Below are positions 51,300 through 64,000 of a DNA stretch of 64,000 bases, piece after piece. How positions within the stretch are numbered: the first letter of the stretch is position 1; the number at the start of each line of letters is the position of its first letter. Where the stretch lies: positions 33,501 through 97,500 of the forward strand of contig JAUJYZ010000713.1 of NCBI GenBank assembly GCA_033675265.1. The letters run 5' to 3'. A program made the translations under genes and the position numbers. Source of the stretch: Actinostola sp. cb2023 (taxonomy: Eukaryota > Cnidaria > Anthozoa > Actiniaria > Actinostolidae). The notes beneath the pieces are model-generated. The model saw only the letters and a program-made list of their open reading frames with translations, was not told the origin of the DNA and did not search any database.

Positions 51300-53500
51300 T
51301 CATTTTTAAAATTCAGTTGTCGTGTTTAAAATACCAAACGTTATACAATTTGGGCCGCTTACAATTATCAACTATAAAACACAGGCTTTGTCCTTCAAAA
51401 ATAGCGACTTGACGGACTTCTGAGAAACGAGTAATCTGACTGAAGAAGGTTGTTGAAAATGCGTACGTTTGTCTCAAACAGAGACACGATTGACGAATGA
51501 CTCAAAGTGTTCCAAGGTCCAAGCGATCTGAGAATGTTGTTGTCCAATCAAAGCTTATAAAAGACGACTCCAAATTCTTAGGCGTTGTCCCACATGCTAA
51601 GTTAATATCGCTGTCACCCTGCTGAGCCAGACACCATGGCGTAATTACGAGAACATACTACCTTGGATACCGTCCATCGTTGGCGGTTGGCGAAAAAATG
51701 ACTTTGAAATTGCTAACATTTCTTTCTCAAAAATTGTGGCGCGATGAGACTAGAGGCTTTGCGGAACAAACAATTTCTCTCTTACGTTTATGGTGTGAAG
51801 TAGAGCGTTATCTGATACAGTAGGAATCTTTACGAAGATTTCATTCCTGTATATGTCTACAAGGCTCGACTATTACACGCTATATTGTGAGTTTATTTAT
51901 GTTTTCAAAAAGGATGTTTGCGGTTGGCGTAGGAAGCTTAATTGATATCGAACACAACGTGAAAGGTTGCTAAGCTTCTTAGTGGTCCCAGGTGTGACCT
52001 TGACTCAATTATGAGACTAGTTCTAAATAGAGAACGATCTTGAAGAAGAGAAGAAAAAGAATCAACAAAGTGAAATGACAACACGGCAGAAAGGAGAAAT
52101 AAAGAACGTGAAAAGAAAAGAGAACAAAGAAGACAATTAAAACACTGATGAACTGCGTAAATGGAACTGTAACAAATCTCTTAATAAAAAACAGATTTTT
52201 TGCGTTCGTCGAGCAGGAAACAACCCACACCACATCCGGGACTAAAATAAGTGCTCAGAGTTGCTATAAATAACCTTATGGAAATATATTCATGGCATAA
52301 CTCATTGTCAAACCCCTTAAGCAAGTTGAACTAAGTTCATTCACAATATAGAAGTTTGGGCTGCGGACGTGCTGTTAGAAAGAATTTTCATAAGGGGTGG
52401 GTATAGATGCACCCTGGAGGCAGGGGTCACAGCGCCATTCCATGTTTGTTCTTGCTAGATAATATATGTCAATAATAGACCGTAATAGCGACTTGATTTA
52501 GAAGTTGTTTGGTTGGCTATTAAAGCTTGAGAGGAAGAAAACGAAAACGAAGAAATGAGATAGAGTTTCATGAAAAATCCTCAGTTCTTTTTCCTCGGTG
52601 TTTTTTTTTTTTAAACTCAGCCACGACTGAGCTAGAAGACTCTCCCCATCGCGGAGCATTCTTGGTGAATGGTTAATATGCCTGTACACTCTGCATTCGC
52701 TGAATTAAACCTCGAAATATGTCAAGAATGACGGACGAAGTTCCAGGACGAAGATAGACTGGGAAAGTTTTTTATAGTCTTTGTGGGGGATTCAGACTTG
52801 TCATTGCCACACGCAAAGTACAAACAGCTTGTACTCCGCGTCAACTCGTGAAAGACTTTGAGTCGATGTGAGATTTCTACACAATGCAATGGGAAACACA
52901 TGTTTGGGCTTATTCTATATACTTGACAATCTCTGTTGTAAACTGAGGAATTCAGTTTATCGATCGATGTAAACAAATCGTTTTTATAAGGAATACAGTG
53001 TTGGTACAAGAGCATATGTCATTCGCGAGTTAATTGTCCAATTAAGTCAGATGTTTTTGTGGCGCAGGATTAGTTTCAGGCCCTGTTTCTTCGGCAACAA
53101 AAAGAGTGAAGACGATTTGATAAGTTATCAGCTTTTCAATAAGCACTTGTCTTTTCTCTTTTTTTGGGGGGAAGGGGAATGAATGATGCAACTGAGAAAC
53201 TTTTGATAAAGAACAAAACTCGAAAGTCAAGTTAGTTACAGAAACGAGAAGTGCATGTCGTTACCGTATTTAAGATAACCCAACAAGTAGATTCCTTTAC
53301 AGACGTTTTCACGCTAGATTTTCATCACACGCAAAATCAACGCTCTCTGCTCTCTTCTAACTTCGCCTCCCGATTTAATTGTCATTAAGTCTATAAGACA
53401 ATTGGTTCCGCGATTTGGTAACCGGTGGGAAGGTGTTGAAAGATCATTAGCAGGAATCCAAAGTGATGTCATGTTTGTGGATTGAACTCAACAAACAAGT
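51300..53500. other. No gene seen
   Basis: Upstream region of the cysteine-rich peptide gene. Short ORFs (e.g. 52,009-52,233 and 52,722-53,015, minus) lack domain, splice or codon evidence. The promoter of the peptide gene should lie near 51,050-51,700. Confidence 0.5.
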
Positions 53501-53554
53501 ATGATTGCCCTTGGCATACGTAATTAGGCGTGGTTAATGTTGTACGTCAAATTT

Positions 53555-53635
53555 TCTCTCCCCCTCTCCTCCCCTCTCCTCTCTCCCCTCCCCTCCCCTC
53601 CCCTCCCCTCCTCTCCCCTCCCCTCCTCTCCCCTT
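53555..53635. repeat. CTCCCCTCC pyrimidine microsatellite
   Basis: About 80 bp of CTCCC/CTCTCC repeats. No other feature is seen from 53,500 to 53,826. Confidence 0.85.
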
Positions 53636-53826
53636 CGGATCCCTCCCACTGATCCCTCTGACTGCAAATAGTCTACTTCGCAGCCGGCTTTAGATCCGTC
53701 ACGCATTGCGCTGACTGCTGAGAGAGCGTGTTATCTATAGAGTGACCGAGTGGATCGGTACAGGCTAGTCCCCAGGCTCCTCGGTGCGGCTACACTGTGA
53801 CTTCACTGCTTTTACGTCATTCAGTC

Positions 53827-54050
53827 GGAAAACACTAGATAGCAATGACCTAAACCAGGTCAAGATTTGAATAACAATAGATGCCTCGTTCTGAAGACAT
53901 GTCCTTTGTAGAACGAGGCATATCTAACAATAGTTCCTATTGTTGTACAATAGTTCCTATTGCTGTACAATAGTTCCTATTGTTGTACAATAGTTCCTAT
54001 TGTTATTCAAATCTTGACCTGGTTTAGGTCATTGCTATCTAGTGTTTTCC
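53827..54050. mobile_element. 224-bp foldback MITE
   Basis: The ends GGAAAACACTAGATAGCAAT are mirrored exactly, with arms pairing for more than 50 bp (through TTTGAATAACAATAG). Inside are a second hairpin (ATGCCTCGTTCT / AGAACGAGGCAT) and four ACAATAGTTCCTATTGTTGT-type units. Confidence 0.85.
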
Positions 54051-54541
54051 CATTTTAGTCATGTTAGCCCCACACATACAACTGACAGCCATGAAGTGAC
54101 AACGAGAACAAGTTGCCTGGGGATTAAGTGTTATTCTTGGTATATGGAAATTAAAGTACACTGTGTGTGTTCCTACACCAAGTTGTGCCCTTCTTTCTAC
54201 AATAACCTTAGCTTTTCAATTAAATTGTTTTTAATCATCAACAACAACATCAACATCGGCATCATTAATATACCTAATTGCATAATCGCCGCCGCTATGC
54301 TGACCAAAAGGAATTGTGGGAAATTTAAATTTCAATCCTAGGCGCATTTATTTGTGGTTCATCAGCTGCTTTCCCAGGCACCCTTGCGGTCTTAGCTTTA
54401 GTGATTTTAGGCCCGACAATTGATTAATTGATATTAATTGTTATTAATTGATTGCTATCATTTGTTATTTTTGTTTTATCAGTTAGTTATGTTTATCCAA
54501 AGTTCGCTATTTATAATTAATTATATTTTATTAATCCTTCC

Positions 54542-54670
54542 GATAGAGTGCAAATTTTTTTAATTAGTACTAAATAGCACTAATGAAACAATAGAAAACA
54601 ATAGAAATAGCACTATTTAGTACTATTTAAAATTAGGACTATTTCACACTTTTCTAAATTGCACTCTATC
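54542..54670. mobile_element. 129-bp foldback MITE (family of 20,895-21,039)
   Basis: GATAGAGTGCAAATTT is mirrored at the right end. The core AGTACTAAATAGCACTAATG plus AACAATAGAAAACAATAGAA is shared with the module-6 insertion. Confidence 0.8.
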
Positions 54671-54770
54671 ACAGAATTATTCCTTGTCTTTAAACCCCAA
54701 ATAATGCTAAGTCACGGAAAGCCGACGATAGAAAGACTGTTATCACTGCAATGATGTGTATTAGGTGATG

Positions 54771-54984
54771 CAGGGTAGCAAAGGGGTTAAACGCGACGCG
54801 TGATTTGTCCCAAAAATGGCGCGCAAATCGTGAAAAACACTTCATAAACAAAAGATAAAACCGTGATCCGTGAATTTGCAAGAAAGACGTGCGTGAAATG
54901 GCTTAAATGATTCTTAGTTTGAGTCGTGAATTTACGAAAAAATGGCACGTGAATGAAGCGTGTTCACAACCCTTTGCTACCCTG
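54771..54984. mobile_element. 214-bp MITE, CAGGGTAGCAAAGGG termini, 6-bp duplication
   Basis: CAGGGTAGCAAAGGGGTT pairs with AACCCTTTGCTACCCTG (one-base length difference). The direct repeat GTGATG abuts both ends (54,765-54,770; 54,985-54,990). hAT-like terminus; no coding capacity. Confidence 0.8.
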
Positions 54985-55217
54985 GTGATGTCTACTCAAG
55001 CACATGGCTTACTCAGGAAGTGTAGATGGTTTTGATAGTAAATCGGTGATCAATTAATTACTTAGTACGACCGTACGTAACAATTGAGATATCATCTCTA
55101 TTGGTGCCGTATAAAATACAAATGTTCATTCTTAGAAAGATAAAAATCTTAATGAATCGAACTGGTATGTTAATTAAATCACTTATAACTTATAAATTAC
55201 TTCTAAACTACATTTTT

Positions 55218-55218
<1 letters not shown>

Positions 55219-55294
<76 letters not shown>

Positions 55295-55330
55295 AATAGT
55301 AATAATAATAATAATATTAATAATAATATG
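55219..55330. repeat. (AAT)n-(ATT)n inverted microsatellite
   Basis: An AATAATAAT run passes directly into TTATTATTATT, giving a perfect self-complementary hairpin, then returns to AAT. The flanks from 54,990 to 56,100 hold no supportable gene. Confidence 0.85.
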
Positions 55331-56101
55331 TCGAAGTTGATCGGTTTTCACGTGTTAATGTTGACGGAATAAAATTGTTGAGCGACAAAAAAACTACTGT
55401 TGACACGTTCATAATAATTGTAAAAAAAAGAAAAAACGTTAGGCCAATAAAATTATTGTTGTTGTTGTTGTTGTTCCTCACCGTATTCAGTGTTGAATTT
55501 TGCACCGGCATTTCGCCTACCATAATCATCAAGTTTTCAAGAGAAAGAATAAATATAAATAATGGAATTGAAGAAGAATGATAGACACCTAATTTCAAAA
55601 AAGGTTGTCGGAGAGAAAGGTCGTGTGCTGGTAATTTTTTTTAGTTACAGTTCAGTACTTACAGCTGAACTAAATTGTCAGGTTATTTGCATAAACAAAT
55701 CTATAGTTTCATCTGGTCTTAGAACGATCAATCTCCTTTCTCCTATCGACCTTTCTCTATACGACAACCTTTTTCGAACTATGTGCGTCATTGAAAGTAC
55801 ATTATAGAAATACGTATTGTTCTATGTGAAAGCCCTATGTGAATAGTGTTGCTTTTATAGAGTCCGTCTGGATGTTCATTTAAGTGACTGCTTTTGTTCT
55901 TTTATAAACAATGCAACATCTCCTGAATCAAAGACACTGAAGTATAGGAAAAGACACTGAAACGTGGTTCGCTGTTAATGTAAAGTTTTCTTGTACTTCC
56001 AAGAACTTATTAATTACTTAGAATATATTTGGTGAAAATTAAACTGAATAAATGCAGATGCAAATACACCAAATGAATATGAATAAAAAAAGTAACGGCA
56101 T

Positions 56102-56585
<484 letters not shown>

Positions 56586-56700
56586 CAGCATGTTCAGCCG
56601 TAATGGAGCTAGGGCTGGAGATAACGATAATGACAATGAAGAAAGCACATTAGCATCTCATATTTGCGTTGCATAGTATAGAATAATTTACAACATCTAT

Positions 56701-57638
56701 TATACAGTCAATGTCATTAAGTTGTCCACCTCGGAAAAGCACATCATGTGTAAATGTACCAATGTGTAAATCACCAATGTGTAAATGTACCAATGTGTAA
56801 ATGTACCAATGTGTAAATGTACCAATGTGTAAATGCACCAATGTGTAAATGTACCAATGTGTAAATGTACCAATGTGTAAATGTACCAATATATTTTTAG
56901 ATTAGAAGGGCCATAATTTTTCAGCTGAAGCTGTAATATGTATTCCCTTGTAAAATAAAGTTTATTATTATTAAGAATAAATGTACCAAACATAAATGTA
57001 TGTATGTACCAATGTGTAAATGTCATTACCAATGTGTAAATGTACCAATGTGTAAATGTACCAAGTAAATGTCAATGTGTAAATGTACCAATGTGTAAAT
57101 GTACCAATGTATAAATGTACCAATGTGTAAATGTACCAATGTGTAAATGTACCAATATGTAAATGTACCAATGTGTAAATGTACCAATGTGTAAATGTAC
57201 CAATGTGTAAATGTACCAATGTGTAAATGTACCAATGTGTAAATGTACCAATGTGTAAATGTACCAATGTGTAAATGTACCAATGTATAAATGTACCAAT
57301 GTATAAATGTACCAATGTGTAAATGTACCAATGTATAAATGTACCAATGTGTAAATGTACCAATGTGTAAATGTACCAATGTGTAAATGTACCAATGTGT
57401 AAATGTACCAATGTGTACCAATGTGTAAATGTACCAATGTGTAAATGTACCAATGTGTAAATTATGTGTAAATGTACCAATGTGTAAATGTACCAATGTG
57501 TAAATGTACCAATGTGTAAATGTACCAATGTGTAAATGTACCAATGTGTAAATGTACCAATGTGTAAATGTACCAATGTATAAACGTAACAATGTGCTTT
57601 TCCGAGGTGGACAACCTTAACGACATCGACTGTATAAC
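56701..57638. mobile_element. Foldback element with internal 16-bp minisatellite
   Basis: The ~40-bp inverted termini (ATACAGTCAATGTCATTAAG...CCACCTCGGAAAAGCAC and its mirror TCGACTGTAT) enclose about 45 units of AATGTGTAAATGTACC. A ~100-bp interruption (56,890-56,990) carries AATAAAGTTTATTATTATTA, like a retroposon tail. Long ORFs here are repeat readings. Confidence 0.85.
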
Positions 57639-57683
57639 TCTATATATTCAACAACAACGACAAACTATTATAAGAATGAATTT

Positions 57684-57865
57684 CAATTCCGATTATATAA
57701 GCCACTTTAAAAGCCTCCATTAGGACGCAAAACTCGTTCGAATCATTTTTTAACCCTTATAATTATGGATTTATAAAAGTATTATTGTTATTTAAATGAA
57801 CTACGGTACTTTTCCGATTATAAGCCACTTTAAAAGCCTCCATTAGGACGCAAAACTCGTTCGCA
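57684..57865. repeat. Two-copy direct repeat, ~120-bp spacing
   Basis: TTCCGATTATATAAGCCACT followed by TTAAAAGCCTCCATTAGGAC occurs at about 57,688 and 57,806. Related TATAAGCC motifs occur at 35,555-35,620. I see no gene between 57,640 and 58,637. Confidence 0.6.
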
Positions 57866-58637
57866 AAATTATTAAACACTTACAATTAAAAGCCCATGAG
57901 CTTGCGAAAGAAATAGTAGTCTCATTAACACAATTGAAATCAATGCAGACTGCAAATTCCCTCCAATAATAGGCCCTGGAATACATGCAAGCCATCGACG
58001 CCCCTTCACGCCCCAACCATCCCCACCCCTCCCCTAAAAGAAGCCCACAACTGAACGTCCTTTCACTGAATATACATTCGGAATTTTACGGTGTATTTTT
58101 CAAGGATATTTCTTGCTAATCTCGGCTGGATGACTATTAATACTTCTTACCATGTCGGAGTTCGTGCGTCAACGAATGTTTTAAAGCTTTGATTGAGAAA
58201 AAAGATTGTACATCGCAAACAGACCGGTAATATAAAAATAGCCTCCCATCGCAAACAGACCGGTAATATACGAATAGTCGCCCCAAAAATAATTGCCAAA
58301 TAAAAATTCAAGTGAGATGGTTATCTTGTGCGCCACGAGTGTGAAAGACTCAAAGGAAATCATAAACTTTTGTTGTAAAACGAGAATACAAACGGTAATT
58401 GCTAGAACCTACTGTGTGCTTGGTGCCTGCTGACAGAAGTATATTCGGTGAATAAAAGATGAATAATTAAATGTGAGTACTAGCATACACAGAATGTAAT
58501 TTCATAATTCCTACATTTATGATAAACAACTTTATCGTATTTATAAATCATTGTAATTCATTGCAAAGAGTAAGAAAAGTTGCTAAAGAAATTCGTACGT
58601 GGCACTAGCTTTATAATATTAATAACCAACTACTGAT

Positions 58638-59080
58638 AGTTAACAATTATTCCTCGAAGTGGAGGTGAGTAGTGGTGGATATTTACCGAGTCTTCGAGTG
58701 GAGAGGTAAATATCTCAGTACCACTGCTCACCGACACTGAGGGGAATAATTGTTTTAGTATTATTATGACTATAACATACATACAAGTAAATAGCCAGCC
58801 AAATATACACCTATTTTAAAAAACATCATGACAACGGGCGATCTGAAATGTGGATGATCTGAGATCAAGATGAATTATGGGAGTGTCTTTCGTTAGTAAC
58901 ATGCGAAATTCATTCATTCGACCTCAAGCTTGGAATCATGCTTGGTGTTTGAACGAGATATGGCAGAGGTTAACGTGAATTTAAAAGTTTCAGATCATCC
59001 AATTCAGATCGACCGTTGTCAACGTTTTTTGAAATAGGTGTATAAAATCAATTTTAACTTGTGTGGTATATACTAAATCA
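58638..59080. mobile_element. Interspersed element, second copy (mate at 47,857-48,378)
   Basis: Starts AGTTAACAATTATTCCTCGA and ends GTGTGGTATATACTAAATCA. It contains the GATATTTACCGAGTCTTCGA / GGTAAATATC hairpin and paired ATACACCTATTT / AAATAGGTGTAT. Confidence 0.65.
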
Positions 59081-59084
59081 AATT

Positions 59085-60200
59085 ATAGGGCGCGTTTGTA
59101 AATACTTTCATTTCCTTGGAAGGTGATTCAAGAGCTCTTAGAAATAGAAAGCAAATGTTAACAATGAAAAAAAAACCCCGTGAATTTATTTCATTTTGTA
59201 TTCAAACCTTCCGTAAATTCGGACTCATATTTAGCAGTTTAGCTATGGCTGCTGGACCTCTGTTTAGCTATGGCTGCTGGCTCTACTGTCATTTGTTATT
59301 AAGTTTTTAATCTCGCGTTATTTGCTGTCGATAATTTTGTACCTTCCTGAATCAGGCTAATCCATCGCACAGTTCGGAGTTTTGAATCGTAGAATAAATA
59401 GCACAATCGATCAAAATCCATTATTTTTAAATACATTTTTTAGTAACATCAGACGAATAGAACGAAGTTCCGTTTGAACGGATTGTTTTCTCTTTTTCCA
59501 TTCGTTTTCTCAGTTATTTATATTCCTTTTCTCTCCTTTTCTTCCGTTTTTCCTTTCTTGAACAAGCAGTGATAAAGAAAGCAACATTGGTGGTGCGGCA
59601 TGCGAACCGTAGTGTAATAGTCTAAATTCAAAACAGTAAATCAATCGGGTCAATAAATGTTACCTGTATTCGACGATTGCGAGGCCCTCAGATGAACCAA
59701 TGTCAAGGAAATAACGTGGTAATGCAGTCTTGGGATTTGCTTTTATACCTGATAATTCCGCACAGAGGATAATAATACGCCTGTCATCTGATGTGTGGGA
59801 GCCTATCAGCGATTGAATCGTAATTAGCAGCGGTATTTGTGTATTGAAACAACCCCCACAAAATGAGTGGTGATTTAAACATGGCCTGTTTACGCAATGG
59901 TATTCAATATGGATGTGCGTTGACCAACTTCAGGAATCCGCAGTGTATCAAACGATAATCACACTGAATTCATCGGGAACTTGGAACGAAACGATTTTAT
60001 AATTTCTGGGAATTTTAGAACATTGAATAATGCGAAGGCTGAATAAATTCGAAGGTTCATAGGATAGAAAAAGCCTGTATTTTTTAGTCGCATTTTATCT
60101 ATAGGATTTGATGCCCCACTGACTGACAATAGCACCCGATTGAGACTGGGGAAGAGATTTCCATACATTGATCATGACATGACTGTATTTCGGCTTCTAC
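59085..60200. other. No gene seen
   Basis: Small ORFs (59,116-59,310 plus; 59,959-60,168 minus) have no domain, signal peptide or splice support. The sequence is AT-rich without clear repeats. Confidence 0.5.
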
Positions 60201-60204
60201 CTCA

Positions 60205-60346
60205 GGCCCCGTCCACACTACTCCGTTTTCGTTTGAAAACGCATCGTTTTTATATTGTTCTATATCCTCAAGGGAATCGAAAACAATCAGCTCATTACCA
60301 GAAACAATAGGAAAACGCAGGTTAGCGTTTTAGTGTGGACGTGGTC
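60205..60346. mobile_element. ~142-bp MITE, GGCCCCGTCCACACTA termini (copy 1)
   Basis: GCCCCGTCCACACTA at the left and TAGTGTGGACGTGGTC at the right are imperfect inverted repeats. The interior includes GTTTTCGTTTGAAAACGCAT and CAGCTCATTACCAGAAACAA. The same element is reversed at 63,435-63,576, nearly identical. Confidence 0.85.
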
Positions 60347-60547
60347 TTAGTCTCAACCATTGCCTCTCGTGGTCATCGAAGCCGGTGAGTGCGGGACAGG
60401 CCTAGTACTATGGTAAAGGCTTGTTTCCATAACCCAAACCGACCAAACAATAGAACGAATCTATTGTGTTACTGCATCGTTCTATTGTTTTATTTATTAG
60501 TGTGTATACACTATTATGACATGTGTTACCCTCTTGAAATAAAGGCC

Positions 60548-61608
<1,061 letters not shown>

Positions 61609-61676
61609 TAAATTATTATGCTTGCTAGTGAAAAACAAGATGAGATGGTTTAAGTTCGCACTCATGAGTTTTCATC

Positions 61677-62106
61677 GCTCTTGTGTACTCAGTCACGTCA
61701 GTTGCCGATCTTGTCGCTAGTGACCTAACTACCTCAGTGATCGAGATCGTTGTTCTTCGCCAAACCAATCGCTATAAATCATGGCGGCCAGACTACTGAA
61801 TCAAAGAAATCGCTCGTTGTAAATTCAAGTACAATTCATACAACTACTCAAAGACATTAGCTTGTAAAAGCTGCTCTGTAACTTTGAAGATAAATAAAGC
61901 TGATGTAAGCTTATATAACTTAAAGCTTATGTATGTATGTAAGCTTATGCAAGTTTATACAAGATGTCTCCCTTGATCAAGATCTGAATATGATTTTGAA
62001 AACAGAAGAATAATACATGCAATAATTCATTGATATTACATCTGATCGACTGTAGAAGTACGCCATTGTGTAACTGGACGTGCACGTGACTGAGCACACG
62101 AGCACT
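61677..62106. mobile_element. Possible element with inverted CTCAGTCACGT ends
   Basis: GCTCTTGTGTACTCAGTCACGT near 61,678 is mirrored by ACGTGACTGAGCACACGAGC near 62,085, with mismatches. No ORF. The interval 62,110-63,128 shows only a partial relative of the 54,542 foldback family (TTTTCTATTGTTTATTAGTA, 62,868-62,900). Confidence 0.45.
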
Positions 62107-63130
62107 GAAAAATTCTTAAAAGAACTAGATAGATAACTTTGGAGTACTTTATTTCAACACGAGAATGGGCTTGAAGTTTGCTAGGTCGTGCATAAGTAAC
62201 TTTAATTATATATCAACTTAAATAATAATGAATAAAGTTGACATGATAAATTTGTAGAAAACACTTACCCTTTGAATGGATGCAAAATACGAGGAAAATA
62301 CGAAGTCAAGACTCAACCAACAGGCTAAACATGTTACTCGAGTAAATTTAATGCATGCATAATCTATCCATTGCCTTATGGACAAATTAAAAACCATAGC
62401 AAACCCAGTTCAATTCACTCGCAGCAAGTTCACTTTCTATCAGAAACTACTAGTTCTAAATAGCTAATGCATTCTGATCTAAATAGCCCTCAGAGTGGTG
62501 AAACAGACATTAGCCATGTAGATATTAATAAACTGTAATTCCATTGTTTTGATTTGTTTTGATTTGACTATTAGTCACTATAACTATTAGATTTTGTTTC
62601 GCACGGGTTAAGTGCCATCACTTACATGGATAAGCACTTGATTGGGCTACACTTTGCATGAACCGTTCGTGCAGACACCATTGCGTGAATATGGACAACC
62701 AAAAAATAAATATTTCTTATATTTTGTCCAAAGAACTACAATAGGGAGGTATTCTGAAAATAGTGCTAAAACCTTGATTTTTCCTCCTGAATTTCCTATT
62801 TTCAGCACTGAAATCCATAAAAACTGCACTGCTCCTAGCCAATCAGAATCGAGAATATCTTTCATGATATTTTCTATTGTTTATTAGTACTATTTAGTAC
62901 TGTTTCACTCTACTCCTCGGCCCAACACAAATTGATAATGAACTCAAAATATTGTTCATCGTCAAGAGACCATGATCTAGGTTCTATAATTTCTTGCCAT
63001 CGTCTCGTTTTGCCCATGTGCGTGTTTGCATGACACTAGAATTTCAAGAGCATTAAGCAAGCTTGCTAACAACAGGAAGTTTTAGAAGATGCGAAGCTTG
63101 CATATTGTTCTTTATTTTATAAATTCAATT

Positions 63131-63298
63131 GTCCATTTCCGAGTTCCTTTTATCTCTGTTTCAAAACGAGTCTACGTGCCAAACCTTTCTTATGCAAATG
63201 AATTTTCCTTTTTCATGTAAATAAAACTCATTTTCATAAGAAAGGTTTCGCACGTAAAATCGTTTTGAAACAGAGATAAAAGGAACTCGGAAATGGAC
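63131..63298. mobile_element. 168-bp foldback element
   Basis: GTCCATTTCCGAGTTCCTTT is mirrored at the right end, with TATCTCTGTTTCAAAACGA pairing further in around a TTTTCATGTAAATAAAACTC loop. A minus-strand ORF running over it is a shadow. Confidence 0.85.
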
Positions 63299-63304
63299 TA
63301 TTGA

Positions 63305-63600
63305 AAGCCTGGTCCTCACTAGTGACATAAGCACAAGCACAAGCAACATACGCAGACTCAGTAATGCATTGCTCATTAAAGCCTGGTCCTCACTAGCGAC
63401 ACAAGCACAAGCACAAGCAACATACGCAGACTCAGACCACGTCCACACTAAAACGCTAACCTGCGTTTTCCTATTGTTTCTGGTAATGAGCTGATTGTTT
63501 TCGATTCCCTTGAGGATATAGAACAATATAAAAACGATGCGTTTTCAAACGAAAACGTAGTAGTGTGGACGGGGCCTCGGTAATGCATTGCTCATTAACG
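63305..63600. repeat. 74-bp tandem duplication, second unit split by a MITE
   Basis: Unit 1 (63,305-63,378): AGCCTGGTCCTCACTAGTGA through ACTCAGTAATGCATTGCTCA. Unit 2 starts at 63,379 and is interrupted after ACTCA by the MITE at 63,435-63,576, then resumes GGTAATGCATTGCTCATTAA. Confidence 0.8.
63435..63576. mobile_element. ~142-bp MITE, GGCCCCGTCCACACTA family (copy 2, reversed)
   Basis: The reverse complement of 60,205-60,346 with very few changes. It is inserted in the second unit of a local tandem repeat, so the first unit gives the empty site (ACTCAGTAATGC). Confidence 0.85.
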
Positions 63601-63659
63601 GTGCTTGTCTTTTGTCACATGTACCTATTGTATAAATGGTGTCCTGAGTCTGCGTATAT

Positions 63660-63910
63660 ACCGTGATAAGGACCATGGACCACTATAATGTACCATACAT
63701 GACGGACCTCGTACGTTCTTGGTCAATCCTTCATATATGGTACATTTTTATTATGTATGCCTCGTTCTATCATATTTATATCGTATTTTAGCATCTCATA
63801 GTAAGCAAAACATTAAGAATGTACCTAAAAATACGGATTATTGTACATAGGTAATGTACTATGGACCACCATAATGAGTACCATATATGAAGTCCTTACC
63901 ACGTTAATTC
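63660..63910. repeat. Diverged repeat with ATGTACCATA/TATGGTAC motifs
   Basis: GGACCACTATAATGTACCAT and GGACCACCATAATGAGTACC are direct repeats about 190 bp apart. TCCTTCATATATGGTAC between them is their mirror. Probably an old foldback. Beyond it (63,930-63,960) GGCTCTGGGTACAAGAATC resembles an end of the 4,331-4,922 MITE family. Confidence 0.45.
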
Positions 63911-64000
63911 TTCGCCGCAGGCCGAAATTAACGCAGGCTCTGGGTACAAGAATCAGTTAACGCATGCGTACTAGTTCATTACATGTTTTCCCAATTTTTA

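Noticed and set aside
56971..57592. Three overlapping HLHIGTFTHWYIYT-type ORFs
   Set aside because: All frames of a 16-bp minisatellite; no signal of protein selection.

Overview
The window is eukaryotic nuclear DNA from an invertebrate, most likely a cnidarian and probably an anthozoan. The reasons are the AT-rich base composition, GT-AG introns, very sparse genes, dozens of foldback and MITE-like elements, and long TTA, GATA and ATCA microsatellites. The few recognisable genes are animal-type (an ABHD10-like esterase, a P/THAP9-type transposase). The species call is inference; I cannot run a database search.

Layout. 1-6.4 kb: no host gene, only a LINE fragment, foldback elements (including a 631-bp nested palindrome) and a MITE with 10-bp target duplication. 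6.5-42.9 kb: a giant imperfect palindrome. The left arm, read inward, holds secreted-protein gene copy A, a minisatellite, a unique block and an array of composite repeat modules. The right arm mirrors this order (modules, block, minisatellite, gene copy B). The centre is near 18.05 kb, and each arm carries private insertions.

The largest insertion, in the right arm at 26,361-36,712, is the main discovery candidate. It is a 10.35-kb DNA transposon with about 650-bp, nearly identical terminal inverted repeats and a 7-bp target duplication. It encodes two convergent, apparently intact genes. One is a PIF1-family helicase of about 958 aa in two exons, with a SAP-like C-terminal segment. The other is a P/THAP9-type transposase of about 865 aa that I assembled from nine exons, all joining in frame at GT-AG junctions, with a D-D-E triad. 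A helicase gene is not part of the classical P element.

42.9-46 kb: a small gene cluster. ABHD10 (minus strand) lies head to head with a small three-pass membrane protein gene (plus strand), and ABHD10's last codons lie in the first unit of a 43-bp minisatellite. 48.5-51.05 kb: a three-exon minus-strand gene for a secreted cysteine-rich peptide with a duplicated six-cysteine domain. The rest, to 64 kb, is repeats: foldback elements, MITEs, a GATA array, a 16-bp minisatellite between inverted repeats, and about 1 kb of TTA repeats. No convincing host gene was seen from 51.3 to 64 kb.

Caution: copy A, copy B and ABHD10 are each broken only by single-base length changes in homopolymers. Residual base-calling error is therefore as likely as pseudogenisation.
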